Shown: positions 35,904-51,951, counted from the first letter of the stretch. The stretch is DNA of 64,000 nucleotides from Chrysomallon squamiferum (GCA_012295275.1 CM022677.1:19979041-20043040); one strand, 5' to 3'. Notes: generated by a model not told the origin, from the letters alone. Made by a program: numbers and translations.

Positions 35904-37558
35904 TCAATGACTTTCTCCCTTTTTACCTGCAACCTGGAAAAAAAAAAAAAAAAAACATTTTTTATAATAATAATAATAATAATAATATAAAATAAATATG
36001 AATTATATACTGTATAAATTTGTTAAAAAAAAAAGCATTATTATTATTATAAATATTTATCTAAATATTACTATTATATTTACTTTGAAAATATTAATAG
36101 GAAAGTGATGATATACTTAATCTGTAAAATTTATATAACATTATTAATTAGTATTTCTGCATTACTGCAACAATTAATTTTATCATTATCATTTATTATA
36201 TTAAATTATTAACAAAATTGTATAAAAACTCGTTAATTTATGATAACCAGCAGTTTTAGATTAACTGATTTTTCAGTACAGAACAACAACAAATTGTAGC
36301 AATGTATTGAGTTGGAACAGAAGTTTGTAATATTTTTAAGTGAAAATCAAAGACAGTATAGATATTTATAATAAGATTTATTTAACCATTTATGTGCAGT
36401 TTTTGTTAACCTGTAAATCCTGTATATATATATGTTATTTATTTTAGTCACATATAAAATGGAATCATGTACTCAAATGATTTTTAAAAAATACTATAAA
36501 CTTCTGTTTTTCCAACCTAATCTTTATTAGTAAAATAAAAAAAATAAAAAAAAATCAGTAAAAGAAATAACAACAAAAAAAAAAAAAATTGTTGTCATGA
36601 TGAACATTTAAACTGCAAATTTATAAATTTATAAATAAATAAATAAAACAGTAAGTCCTAATTTAAGACTTGTTTGAAATTTTTGAGTTGATTAAATTCA
36701 GAAGTACTTAAGTAAAGTATTACAGCGATTTTAAAACTTGCTGACACAGTTAACGTATAAATGAAAATTTAGTGAAAAAAGGCTTAAAAATTGAGAGAAG
36801 GACAATATGGCCCACAAAATAGAAAATTTAGAACAAATAAAATATTATTTGGCTTCATAGTATGTCTAGCATGCAGACAAATTGTAAAATATATCTCAAA
36901 TATAGTTTATAAGAAATGCACAATAGCAAAAGATCATCAAGACTAGGCAGTTTCGTAAAACTAATTATTTAAATACTTCTGACTGTTTTTGTAAAAAAAC
37001 TGTCACAAATTTAAAAACTGAATGAACTTGAAATTAAAACAACAAAATAAACATAAATAATAAAATTTAAATATGATATCATAGCATTTGCAATCTTTTG
37101 ATTTATGATAAAATTTTTTTACAACTGATCAACTAAAGAGTTTTTATATATTTAATTATTTATTTATTTATTTAATGGAAACATAACAAATAAAAAGAAA
37201 ATATTTATGACATCATTTACCAAAAAAAATTGAACGGAACAAAAATTCCAAATTTATCTTTCATTTTGGGTATGTACCAGAAGATAGAATCTAGGAAATT
37301 TCTCATTTCTTCTGGTAAATACTGATAGTGTTGACATAATTGAATATAATAATGTCTGAGAGTGAGTGTACACACATTTGTACGTGTGCACACACAAATA
37401 AACCAAAAAAATATATATATACTTACATAAATATCCATGATCAAATTCTTAAAAACCTAAACTGGCATGAATCAAAATCCACACACACACACACACACAT
37501 ATACATTATATATAAACATACACACTGACACAAAATCTTCAATTCTGATCACATACAC

Positions 37559-37652
<94 letters not shown>

Positions 37653-38034
37653 CGTAGATAGGTAGATAACTAGCGAGACTGTGAAAGACAAAGAAAGAGA
37701 GAGACGGAGGCACGTAGATAGGTAGATAACTAGCGAGACTGTGAAAGACAAAGAAAGAGAGACAGAGAGAGAGAGATGTACAATATATATAACATTAAAA
37801 AAGAGACTCAGAGAGTTGAATGAATGAATGAATGAATAAACGAATAAATAAATGACGTCATCACCTCAGATTACGTAATGTAAAAAAAGAAGGAATGTAC
37901 ACTGTTCTGCGTTCTGTGCAGTTTTCTTCGTGTTTTCTCTTCTTTCTTTCTTTCTTTCTTTCAAACTTCATTCAAACATTCACTGATCGATCAGAATTCT
38001 TGATGCACGTTATTTTTGTTAGAAGCATTTATGT

Positions 38035-38100
<66 letters not shown>

Positions 38101-38686
38101 ACATATACATAATCCAGGCATACATCTGTACTACAGATATACATACACAGATCATATATACATACATACATAATACACATACACAAACATACATAAAAAT
38201 ACACACACAAACACATAATACAGACATGTACACATACAGTCACCCATACATACACACTCACAAAAACACACACACATATACACACTCTCAAAAACACACA
38301 CAAACAAACAAAAAAAAAAAAAAAAAAAAAAAATAAAAGAAGGTTTCTTGAAGCCTGCTAGTTTGGAATTTTTGCTGTCACAAAACACTTCAAAGTGAGA
38401 ACGTTTCAAAGAGGTCACCGTTATAGAGGATATATGAGATAACTAACAGCACAGTAATACCCTTTTAAATTCAGACATGTTGGTGGCCCCCACAGGACTT
38501 CCAATGAAACCGATGTAGTTTATCTGCGTCTTTTCAGTGTTGCCTTGGTTGTCCTTGACAAAAATCTGCAACGGAAGAATTTTATTTTATAAATTATGAA
38601 GTTCATGTTTAACGTTTAAAGTTGTATAAAAAAAAAATTATAATTATTTTATTTGTGCACCGTTTCATTAAGAGTTGATTTTTTTT

Positions 38687-38719
<33 letters not shown>

Positions 38720-40093
38720 AAGAGGACACAGACAAACATTTAGAAAATGAGAGAGTGAAAGACAGACTCTCTAGTTGAATGATAAAACTGATATTTCAGA
38801 AGAAAAATCAACAATTCTCAGTAAAACAGGTTCTGAAGTAATTCTGTAACTACAGACAGACAGTTTAGAATATTTAAAATGATCTGTATTTAAAAACACT
38901 TACTGTTACATTCTGAACGTTCTGGAATTTCACAAACTTGAGAGGAATCACAGAGTCATCTTTTAGATTTTCTGGCACAAGTCTAGAAAATAAAATTGAT
39001 AAAATTGTGATAATTTGTTTTAGAGGTCACGTTGACTTTAATCTTTACATGAAAAAAAAAAAAAAAAAACACTTATCTGCACACATGCACAGAGGGTTAA
39101 AAAATAACAATAACAACCGTAAGAAAGTAATCCAGATTGAAATTCAGAAGAAAAATATAACAAAATTATAACACCTGTTAACAGACAGACAAAGGGACAA
39201 ACCAACCTGCTCAAAAGAAATCAGTATACTGTGCATTTGTGAATGGTTTCTATAAAATCAGTTGCATGCGTTGATACAGAGACAGGTAAAGATCTGTCTA
39301 CTTGCTTCAAGAGATGGCTGTACAGAGAGATAGTCACATGAACAGACAGAGAGACAGACACATGAACAGACAGAGAGATAGAAACAAAAACAGACAGACA
39401 GACAGACTTACTGTAATGTTTGTACTGCCTCCATAGAATCAGCTGAATCAAAGTCCAGTGTAGTTGGCTGATTTATAAATATTTTTACATTCTTAGGACC
39501 ATTTTCTGTAATAATAAAAATAATAATCATAACAATAATGATGATGATGATCAAAAATAATACATAATAATAATTTTAACAATAATAAAAATAAAATAGC
39601 AATAATAAAAGTAACAATGACAAAGATAACAATAACTACAATTACAATAACAATGTTAAAATGTACAAAATAATAACAAGAACAGTAATAATGATGTATG
39701 CATGTGTGTGTGTGAGTTTGTGTGAGTTGTTAGATTATATTTGTAAACATTCACGTGCATGTGTTGACGTTTACTGTTACTCATTTACTTGTGTGTGTTT
39801 GTTTTTTGGGGTCCATACAAATGTAAATGTTTCAGAATGTGTTCTGTGTGTGGGTGTGTCAACATCAGTGGGTGGAGGTATTTTTGTTAAAGGTGAATTT
39901 AAAAAATAAAATAAACAAACTACATTTTCATCATACCTTCTGGAGCGTGCAGTTTCAGAGAGTGAATTTTCACAGGTTGATTAAAAGCAATACTGATAAT
40001 AAGCTGAAAAAACAAAAAACATATTATTCATTTATTTATTCATTCATTCATTCATTTTATTTATTTATTTATTTATTTATTTATTCATTCATT

Positions 40094-40136
<43 letters not shown>

Positions 40137-42741
40137 TTCATTTTATTTATTTATTTATTCATTCATTCATTCATTTATTCATTCATTCATTCATTCATTT
40201 TATTCATTTATTTATTTATTCTGCCTTTAGTTTGTTTGTTATTTAATATTTTTGTTTGTTTCCTTATTTATTTATTTTTTTAATTATTATTTAATTACTT
40301 ACATATTATTTAATTCATTTTTTAAATTTTTATACCCTATCACTCAGGGTCATTAATGTTTCAAAATAAACATCCTTTGACAAAATCTCTTAAAAAAATG
40401 TTATCCAGGGAAATTTCTTTTTTTTTCAAATTTGAACATTAATTTTAAATCACTGATATTGTCAATTTCCATTCACATTTTAGACAGTTAACAACTGTAT
40501 TCTATTACTGTTTTAAACTTATTTTTATTATTTAATAATTTGTATATATATATATAACTAACAGAGGTCACATTAAGTCAGTGATACAATTTTAACAATT
40601 TTAAGTATCAACATGCCACATACAATTATTAATACATATTTACTGATCTTCATTATTAAGATGCCTCATTAAATATATGTGTTTAATTTGACATCTTAAC
40701 TAAATATTTAGTGATTTAAATTAGTGACAGCAAAATGAAACAAACTGTTTTAGTTTTTTGTAATCTGAATTTACACAGCCCAAAACAAAGCAATGGCTTT
40801 GTGGAACAGCTTATTTTCAAAGAGGGAACAAGACTTCAGACTTTTTATCTATCCATAACCTAATTTCCTGGTAAGCAGACATTTATTGTATATTATAATA
40901 AAAATAAAGAAAGCAATTAAAGAAAAAGATTGGTGTTTCAAATTACAAATTAACATAACGCAATTATAAGAGTGAATAAAACTTTTAATCTTTTTCACTA
41001 TTTCATTCTTTATCAAGCAGATATTTATAATGAGAAATAAAACAAATAAATGAGGATCCACGGTCTCAGATTACAAATTGGCATAAAACAAATTTCTTAT
41101 CCTAAGTAGGAAATTCATCTTCAGTCAAATAAACAAGTAATTCTACAAAATCCTTTCAATTTTTTTTACTCTATTTTCTTTTTAAATACACATTTTTAAG
41201 AAAGGTGATATGAAATTTATACTGATTATTTTTTTTTTTTTAATAAATATTAATAGTTTACATTTTTTATATATAATGTATTTTTTATATACAAAAATGT
41301 GTTTTAAAAAAAAGATTTAATGTTTCAAATTACAAATACATTGATGACAATCATTTTTTTAATTTTTTTTTTTTTGATCTTGTCTGTCTCCTAACAGTTT
41401 CATTTTTTTGTATATTTTTTGTGTCACCATTTGTTTTCTTCTTTTTCTCATTTTTTTTTTAACACAATGCAGTGTCAGTATTGTTATTAAATATTATTAA
41501 TTATATGAGAGTCAGCATTATCAATACAAATTGCAAAAGAGAGGAAAAAACCCATTAATGATTTCTAAACATTATATTAAATCCTTGAATAAAATTAATA
41601 TTAAATACTGTAATGATTTAATTTTGTTTAAACATGTAAATAAAACAAAACAACTGTTCTTTGTTGTGACTTTCAAAAACAGTTTATCTTTAAAAAATGA
41701 TTCTAATGTGTTGGCCTAGATAAAAAAATTTTTAAAGGTTTAGTAAATTTTATAGAAATATTATGAAAAAAAATATTAATATTTTAATCCATATTTATTT
41801 TCAGGGATATCAGAGTTCCAGACATGTTTATTCTGAAATGACAGGATTTTCAAAATTATAATCATAAAAAATAATCTATATTTTCTTAAAAACTGATTTA
41901 AGAAACAAAATGAAAAATACTCTTTTTTTTAATTTCTTTTTTTTTTCTATTGATTTTACTCTTTTGCTATTATTTCCAGAACCATGTTTTAATTAAAAAT
42001 AAGTATTTTTATTAGTTTCCTCTCACCTGTTCATCAACATCACTTTCCAGGTAACCCTCTTTAGTCGACAGAGCATTTTCAAATTTATTGTCATCCGATT
42101 CATTCAAACACTCGCACCCTGTTTTCGAAATGAAGGAACCTAGATCAAGCTAAAAATATAAATTAAAAATTATATATATATATATATATAAATAATGAAT
42201 GTACACACCTGCAATTCCAAAGCAAAGAAAATAACTGAAGAGCATGCGAATTATTTATAAAGACGAAAATAACACGAGTAATTAAAAAAACATTCAAATA
42301 TTTCAAATGATGACTTTAAAAAAAAAAAAGGTCTGGGAAAATTCTGATAAACAATTTTCAATCTAATCTTGGAATTGTTAAAAAAAAAAAAAAAAAAAAA
42401 AAACAACTAATTATATTATTTCACTTCTGTGCAAAAACATTATTGGTTTCGTGTCATTTTAGATGCAGACATGAAGTAAAAGAAATATTAATAACAACAG
42501 AAACAGAGACAGGAATAAAGAAAGGAATCTTGTGTCTGTTTGTAATTGCATGCGAGTGAGAGATAGAGAGAAGAGGTAGGAGGTTATGGATAGACAGACT
42601 GACAGAGGTAGAGAGAGAAAGGGAATGAGAGAAAGAGAGATACAGAGTCAAAATGGGAGTCTGTCTGTCTGTCAGTCTTTATTATTTATTCACTGAAGGA
42701 TGATACTGGAATTTTTCTTTTATCTTATTCCTTAGACAAGA

Positions 42742-42773
<32 letters not shown>

Positions 42774-42797
42774 TTATATGTATGTCTGTATGTATAG

Positions 42798-42862
<65 letters not shown>

Positions 42863-44431
42863 CATCAAGTTAAATTCACAACAGCTGATATAAGGGGAGG
42901 TAACTCTACTTACATGCCCTTTGACAGGAGAGTCTCCTGATTCTCCTTCATCTTCGCTGTACCATTTTTTAATCGTCTCCTCCAAGGCTGTAGGATCGGC
43001 TCCTTTCAGAGTGTCAATCTTCACTTTGTTGCGAAAAAATAAAAAAGTGGGCATAGCAGAAATGCCATTTTCTTGAGCAGTTTGCTAGAAAGGAAATAAT
43101 TAACCATAATAATTATTTAATATATTATGCTGTTTCCAAGGTGTTTATTCAAACCATTTGAGAAGTATTTTAGTTTGATGAGAAGTATGTCCCAGTAAAA
43201 TTAGACGTTTGTCAGTTGAATTTAATTAATCATACACATTAAATAAGTGACATTTTTTTTTTTTTTTTAAATGATTTACAGTATTTCCAAGACATTAAAT
43301 AAATGGACGTTTTTAGTGATTTTCGTGTTAAGATGTCACATTAAATAAGTGATGTATTTTTTAATGATTTACAGTATTAACATGTCACGTTAAATAAGTA
43401 ACTGTTATATTTTTAATGATTTACAGTATCTGGTAATTTACATGTAAATGAAATCTTATCATTGTACTACATCCATGAAAAATATGAAACAATACACTAG
43501 AGATTGTACACATGTGTGTGCATGTGCATGAATGCATATTAAATACACATAGATAGACAGATATAGAAAGATATATTCAGAAGCAAAATACCATGGAAAG
43601 TGTACTTGTATATAATCCCTAACTGGCAGTCAATATGACTAACCCATTGTATAGTTATAACCGTATCACTGGTATTTTACCTTTTACACAAAAACAACAT
43701 GTGACCATTTAACATTAAAATATGCTGATAAATAAAATAATTATTAATGATTACATACTGCACACTCATCAACATCTACTTTCAAAAACACTGCTTTCGG
43801 ATACCGATTGCTGTATTCTACATATACAGGAGCTATTCTTCTGCATGGGCCGCACCTGATAAAAAAATAAATTAGTCATTTATTAATGTGATCTTCTGAT
43901 GCATTTACAAGTTTCCATGTAAACGACATTTTTTTTTATTACTACTGATACTATTACCACACAAATGGAACAGGCAGTAGTATTAACAGCACTCAAATTA
44001 AAACTAACATGTGTAATTTCAAAATAAACGAGTTGTCTTTCCTTACCTTTATCGAAAGAAACTTATATATTTTGTCCACAATTTCTAGGCTTATTATCTA
44101 TTCACATTTAATACATTATTTTAATAAGGAAATTGATAATGAATTTATCAATTTACGCTTAGATCGATAATGATAAATTATTACATTTATCAAAAACATA
44201 ATATCGCGGATGATGATTAAGTGAAATTGAAACGTTATATTCGTTACTTTTCTACATTTCGCTTCAGGTAGTAAGACTCAAGAAAATTACGATTTTTGTA
44301 AACATAATCTAACAATAAAAACAATCATACCATGTAGCGAAAAAATCAACTACTACAAGTTTTGTGCCAGCTTCTGTCAGTTCTTGATGAAACTGTGAAT
44401 CTTCTGTCAACTGTTTCACATTCCCCGTCAT
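35904..44431 (-). CDS. TXNL1: Thioredoxin-like protein 1
   Basis: Nine exons on the minus strand: 44331-44431, 43759-43855, 42914-43084, 42027-42149, 39937-40003, 39412-39505, 38904-38982, 38461-38565 and 35904-35933 (TGA), giving 288 residues against 289 in human. Cytosolic thioredoxin that associates with the 26S proteasome 19S lid. The N-terminal thioredoxin fold has the active site WCGPC (Cys35 and Cys38), split by intron 1 inside the Trp codon, and the cis-Pro region [10 protein letters not shown]. The PITH domain follows a short linker: [65 protein letters not shown] and [16 protein letters not shown]. The last exon is only ten codons and restores the conserved KKGESH end. Without it, the frame of exon 8 would run on for five residues and stop. 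Confidence 0.97.
37563..37650. repeat. (GA)n microsatellite in TXNL1 intron 8
   Basis: About 44 GA units. It is followed by two near-identical ~64-bp units containing 'cgtagataggtagataacta' (37653 and 37712). Confidence 0.96.
38036..38098. repeat. (GA)n plus CA-rich tract in TXNL1 intron 8
   Basis: About 31 GA units, followed to 38310 by ACAT/ACAC-rich DNA and a poly-A run at 38311-38332. Confidence 0.95.
40020..40235. repeat. (ATTT)n/(ATTC)n tetranucleotide array in TXNL1 intron 4
   Basis: Alternating blocks of TTTA and TTCA units over about 200 bp. Confidence 0.95.
42746..42860. repeat. (TA)n and (GA)n compound repeat in TXNL1 intron 3
   Basis: TA run at about 42743-42769, 'tatgtatg' spacer, then (GA)n at 42800-42860, only about 50 bp from the donor of exon 3. 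Confidence 0.95.
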
Positions 44432-44594
44432 GACTGTCTATGGCAATCTTCCGCCACCATTTAAACGGAAGTACCGACTTTACTATTTGAAGGGAGGCTA
44501 CTCTAATTTAAATACAAAGTCATATGCGAGCGAACTGTTTAAGTAGACAAAACTTTGAGTGTAACAAAATTCAATATTACTATTTTGCTTTCCG

Positions 44595-44663
<69 letters not shown>

Positions 44664-45349
44664 CAAGCAAGGAAATATTGTAATTAGCAGATTAAATGAA
44701 GACAAAGAGCGCCTCCTAATTTTTCCTTTTCATTTCTGATAAAAGACAGGTACCCTTTTAAGGAGTTGCGCCTCTCCTGATATCGTCTTTTTTCTTTCCT
44801 TTTGTTTCTTCTGTTTCTTCCTTTCTTTTTCTTTCTTCTTCTTCTAATAGAAGAGCATTAATAATAGTTGTAGTAGAAGAAGCAGCAGTAATACCAATAT
44901 GAAAATAGGATTAAGAGGAAAATGGTGAATTTAAAAAAAAAAAAAATTTAAATTTTCTGTATGTAACATCATGTATGAACAAATATATATTTTTAACATA
45001 ACTTTCTTGAGAAAAAAAATAAGATAAAAATAGCAACAAAAAAGAAGAAAGAGAAATTTAAAACCAAGCCAACAGAAAAGCTGGCCAAAAGAATAGAAGG
45101 ATTCGATATTAATCAGTTGAATTAGAAACATGAAACTCTCCCTTTAAACAAAAATGAATACATTTTTAAAAGAATGGTGATAAAGAAAACGACAAACAAT
45201 AATGAACATGTCACCAACATATATAAGATTTCATTGAAACAAAAATTAATAAAGAAATGCTATTTCATTTCGAAGTATAACGATTTGATAAATTACCTGG
45301 ACATTTCTTTCTTTCTTTCTTTCTTTCTTTTTTTTTTTTTCTTTCTTTC

Positions 45350-45404
<55 letters not shown>

Positions 45405-45902
45405 TAGATGGATAGACAGAAAGACAAGAAGAGTGAGACAGAGAGACAGCCACACAGAGTGACTGAGCCTTACATTTCACATGAGTATTATTTTTATCAC
45501 TGTAGTTGTTGGAGTTGTTGTTATCAGTGCTGCTGAAGCTAATGCTGTTATACTTTTTGTTTAGTCACTGATGTCGTTAACGGTGTTGTTTTATTGTTAT
45601 AATTATTCATTACAGATTTGTAATTCTTAATTTATATATAATTATGTGTATAGTTGGTTTGTGTGTTGTTTTTTTAGTTTGTTTGTGTGTGGGAGTGCAT
45701 GCGTATGTGTGTGTAATATGTGGTGTACCTGTGGTGTTTGTGTGTGTTGTCTGTGGTATTGTTCTTTTTTAGTCGTTTTCCTTTTCTTTTAATCACTAAT
45801 GTGCTCTGTCGCTGTGATTATCGCCTTTAACTTTTCTCTGTCTTGGGAAAAATTATAAAACTAAATTAAATTTTTCTTGGAGATTGAAGTAGTCAAAGAA
45901 TT

Positions 45903-45979
<77 letters not shown>

Positions 45980-46465
45980 GTTTAAAAAACAAAACAAAAT
46001 AAGACGTCACTTAGTTTTGCAAAACATTTATTTAACGAACGAAAAGCCAGTAAACACATTATGTCAGTGGGAATATGTTCAGGAAAAGAGAATCACAAGA
46101 AATTAAAATAAATTAAAAGTCCTTTTTTTAAATTATGCAGCTTGTGTCGTAACTTCCTGTTTTAAGCGGAAATGACATTTTACTCTGGGCTGTAATAATA
46201 AAAAAATAAAAAATAAATAATAATAATAATAATTACACACATACAGACACACACACACACATATATATAATTAAATCTAACTAATTATTAGATAATCGAT
46301 AATAATAATAATAAGAAGAAGAATATTTTTCTAGCTAAATATTATATGCAGGTATTTACAAACGTTTACAGATATTACTGGATATGATAAATTTCGATAT
46401 TCTTACAAACTGTCGTAATATTATTTTGTCACTTTCAGAGTCGTACAAAATGAAGTTTAATCTTC
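44432..46465. other. Interval between TXNL1 and the lectin gene
   Basis: The first part is the TXNL1 promoter/leader ('tctatggcaatcttccgcc' beside the ATG); no TATA box seen. The rest holds (AC)n at 44597-44662, (GA)n at 45354-45401, (TC)n at 45907-45976 and A/T-rich DNA. No gene recognised. Confidence 0.7.
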
Positions 46466-46974
46466 TTACAAAGCTTCACAGATGAAGTTAAGCTGTGCGC
46501 AGCATTTGTGGTCATTCCAGCGGTACTTCCTGTGACGTTTGGCGTTGATGTGCACGCAGTTTTCTTCAGGTCGGCCGCCATTGTTGTCGGGCTGCCCTGC
46601 AATGAATTATGGGATAGTTTATAATATGTAAGGCTGAAGGTGTATACTAGCAAGAAGGTCGTGATAAAACTCAAAAACCGGATTTTGTGAGTTAGATTTT
46701 CTAAATATGGACGTATAGGTGTTTTTTCGTTATTTTATTTTATTTTATTTTTTTTTTTTTTTTGTTTTTTTTTTTTTTTTTTTTTTTTTCGTTACTGGTT
46801 TTATTTTCCTCCATTCAAAAGATAAATATGGACTTATAATTGTCTGCTCTGGATTCAAATGAATTCAAAATATATTTTAGACGTCAGCTGATTAAGCATA
46901 AGAAGCCTAAAACTTTTGTTTACAATATCAACAGCAGCAAAATAAAAACTAAAGAAATCGATATTAAATTAAAT

Positions 46975-47013
<39 letters not shown>

Positions 47014-47119
47014 AGAATAATAATAATAGTAAAAAATCATAAAGAACAATGACAATTTAAAATATTAAGTTTCAAGCTAATTTTACCCTTTTGTGGATGG
47101 CAAATATTCGTCATAAAAC

Positions 47120-47386
47120 AATATCGTGGCTTTAATTATATACAGTATATTTTAAACAATGTAATGGCTTTAACTGTAAACAGTATATTTTAAACAATGT
47201 AATGGCTTTAACTGTAAACAGTATATTTTAAACAATGTAATGGCTTTAACTGTAAACAATATATTTTAAACAATGTAATGGCTTCAACTGTAAACAGTAT
47301 ATTTTAAACAATGTAATGGCTTTAACTGTAAACAGTATATTTTAAACAATGTAATGGCTTTATCTGTATATATTATATTTAAAACA
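47120..47386. repeat. 38-bp minisatellite, about 7 copies, in lectin intron 4
   Basis: Unit is 'aatgtaatggctttaact' followed by 'gtaaacagtatattttaaac'. Inner copies are nearly identical; the first and last are degenerate. It ends right at the donor of exon 4. Confidence 0.93.
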
Positions 47387-47916
47387 ATACCAGGAATCCA
47401 GTTTGTATAGGTGGCGTTTTGGTTGAAAAGCCATCCACTTGAATTGACCTTCGACCTCCATATCACTGAGATCAATCCAGAACTGTTCAAAGAGACCTGC
47501 AGTAATAATAATAATAATAATAATAATAATATAAAATCTAAAATTTGCTGAGGGAAAACAAGAACATATATAATATATTCAGAATAAACTGCCAAGGCTC
47601 AATCTTTCATTGCAATACAGACTGCTGTATCAAATACCTTTTATGACGTAAGTTTTTGTGAGGGGGGGGCAGGTGCGGGTATGGATGTTTTCGGAATGTT
47701 AGAAAATGGCGAATTTTCATAAATTTACTTCATAACAGGTTTGGTTTATAAATTATCAGGCTTAAATGGAAGTGAAAGAAAAGGTGAGTAATGTATATTA
47801 CAAATTAGTTATTGTTTAATAATGTATGTTCTAAATTGGGCTGCCGATAATGAAAAAGATGTTAATATCAGAACTGTAAGTAGAGTTTTAACATGTTTTA
47901 TTATATTTGTTTTCTT

Positions 47917-47971
<55 letters not shown>

Positions 47972-48243
47972 CGTGTCCTATGTTAATTTTAAAATGGCTA
48001 CGTATCTGTGGCTGATATATAATTAATTAGTTAGCTTTGTCTCTGACGTCGTAAAAACACGAAATAGAGAAGACAAGAGTTCGCGTTTGTTTATCAGAAA
48101 ACGAAAATTAATTATCAAACTTCCTGTTTCTTTATGTCGATGTTCTCGAATGTCCGAATTACGTCACCGTTGTCTGTGTTAGTGACTATCCCATAATGCA
48201 TCTGCACGAGTCTAAACGAAACTGCTTACGTAGATCCGCACTT

Positions 48244-48405
48244 ACGTAGGATTAACATGTGTATTTATTTACGTAGGATTAACATGTGTATTTATTTACG
48301 TAGGATTAACGTGTGTATTTATTTACGTAGGATTAACATGTGTATTTATTTACGTAGGATTAACGTGTGTATTTATTTACGTAGGATTAACATGTGTATT
48401 TATTT
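48244..48405. repeat. 27-bp minisatellite, 6 copies, in lectin intron 3
   Basis: Period exactly 27 (starts at 48244, 48271, 48298, 48325, 48352 and 48379). Unit begins 'acgtaggattaac' and continues 'atgtgtatttattt'. One A/G position varies in the order A, A, G, A, G, A. Each unit junction forms TACGTA. Confidence 0.96.
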
Positions 48406-48849
48406 ATTTATTTGGTTAGTTAGTTAGTTAGTTAGTTTTTTTAATTAAACAGTCATTATGTCATTGTGAAATACTACAACAGCATAATTACGAAGCGATT
48501 TAAACTTCATGGGACAACAGGTTTTTGACGACATTCGTGTGTTTTGACTTACGTTAGTTTTTGCCGAACGATCAGTTTAAACTTTTAAAAGATTAAACAG
48601 TTAATATCTTTGTGGCACAAGACCACACTGTACGCTTCGACATACGTCATACGTATGCTTTGACTTACGTAAAGTGTCTCAAATGAAATTAAAAAAAATA
48701 AAAAAAAATGGAGTTTTTCTTACCTCTTTTACCTTTTTCCACATAAACGTATTTTTCAATAATGGCGGCGATTTCGTCCTGTTCTTCCGGTGATTCGATG
48801 TCAACCAGCTGCGCCCGCATTGCAGCACAGTACATCTACAATCACATTT

Positions 48850-49245
48850 AACTGTAAAGCTTAACGTCAGTTTGTAACTGTAATGTGTAACTGTAACGTG
48901 TAACTTCAAAGTGTAACTGTAACGTGTAACTGTAATGTGTTACTGTAACATGTAACAGCAAAGTGTAACCGCAAAGTGCAATTGTAAAGTGTAACTGTAA
49001 AGTATAATGTGTTACTATATGCGTTTAACTGCAAAGTGTAACTGTAAACTCTAACTGTAATGTGTTGCTGTAACATGTAACGGCAAAGTGTGATGTGTTA
49101 CTGTAACGTGTAACTAAAAATGTAAATGTGATGTGCATCTGTACAGTGTAACTGTAAAGTGTAACTATGAAATAAAACTGCAAACTGTAATTTAAACTGT
49201 AACTGTGCAGCGTTACTATCATGTTTAACTGTAAAATGTGACTGT
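48850..49245. repeat. Short-unit minisatellite (GTGTAACTGTAA-like) in lectin intron 2
   Basis: About 400 bp of degenerate 11-12 bp units such as 'gtgtaactgtaa' and 'cgtgtaactgtaa'. Begins almost immediately after exon 3 on the plus-strand map. Confidence 0.9.
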
Positions 49246-49429
49246 AATCTTAATTATCTTCATGCTTTAATGATGATTATGGTGATACTGTATTACGATG
49301 GTATTGATGATGATGATGATGGTGATGGTGTTAACTTACATGTGCCGTAACCCAGTCGGTTCTGTAGTCAATGACTTTGTAGCACGAAGTGCTGCCTGTT
49401 TCCCACCCTTTGAGGCAGGCGGGTTCTGA

Positions 49430-49459
<30 letters not shown>

Positions 49460-49462
<3 letters not shown>

Positions 49463-49556
49463 ACGTTTTATTTTTATTTTTTTTTTTTTTTTTTTTTTTT
49501 ATTTTTTTTTTTTAATTTTTACTTTGTAGTTTTTTTTTTTTTTTTTTTTTTTTTTT
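49460..49556. repeat. Poly-T block in lectin intron 1
   Basis: T runs at about 49478-49500 and 49531-49556, flanked on both sides by (AAAT)n. Confidence 0.93.
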
Positions 49557-49746
49557 AGTTTTGCATAATTAATAGCAAAGTAAAACGACAAGAGAATAAT
49601 AAATAAATAAATAAATAAATAAATGAACATACCAGAGGCAGCGAACCCGACAAGAGCCAAAAGCACGAGAGCAATCATTGTTAGAAATCGAGACTCGAAG
49701 ATCCGTTGTCTCCCTTGTTTGCTGCAGTTCTCCCAAAGAAGATTCG

Positions 49747-49754
49747 TTTATATA
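49747..49754 (-). promoter_or_regulatory. TATA box of the lectin gene
   Basis: TATATAAA on the minus strand, about 70 nt upstream of the lectin start codon. This places transcription start near 49720 and a ~40-nt leader. It supports the choice of exon 1. Confidence 0.6.

Positions 49755-51951
<2,197 letters not shown>

Larger units (their letters stand above)
46466..49678 (-). pseudogene. Secreted C-type lectin with a frame disruption in exon 4
   Basis: Five exons on the minus strand: 49633-49678, 49340-49425, 48724-48835, 47391-47496 and 46466-46596 (TAA). Exon 1 encodes a signal peptide (MIALVLLALVGFAAS). The rest is a single C-type lectin domain of the usual ~160-residue secreted type: CLKGWETGSTSCYKVI, the AQLVDIESPEEQDEIAAII helix, FWIDLSDMEVEGQFKW, then in another frame NATYTNWIPG. 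The last exon has QPDNNGG, EENC, WNDHKCCAQLNFICE. QPD predicts galactose-type sugar binding and WND a calcium site. Total coding length is 481 nt, one base more than a multiple of three. The two halves of exon 4 are in different frames, switching near 47425-47440; reading on without the switch stops early in exon 5. All splice sites are intact, so this may be a very young pseudogene, an allele or an assembly error. Confidence 0.83.

Noticed and set aside
48244-48405. Regular 27-bp repeats considered as a CRISPR-like array
   Set aside because: Repeats are directly adjacent with no spacers, and the genome is eukaryotic.
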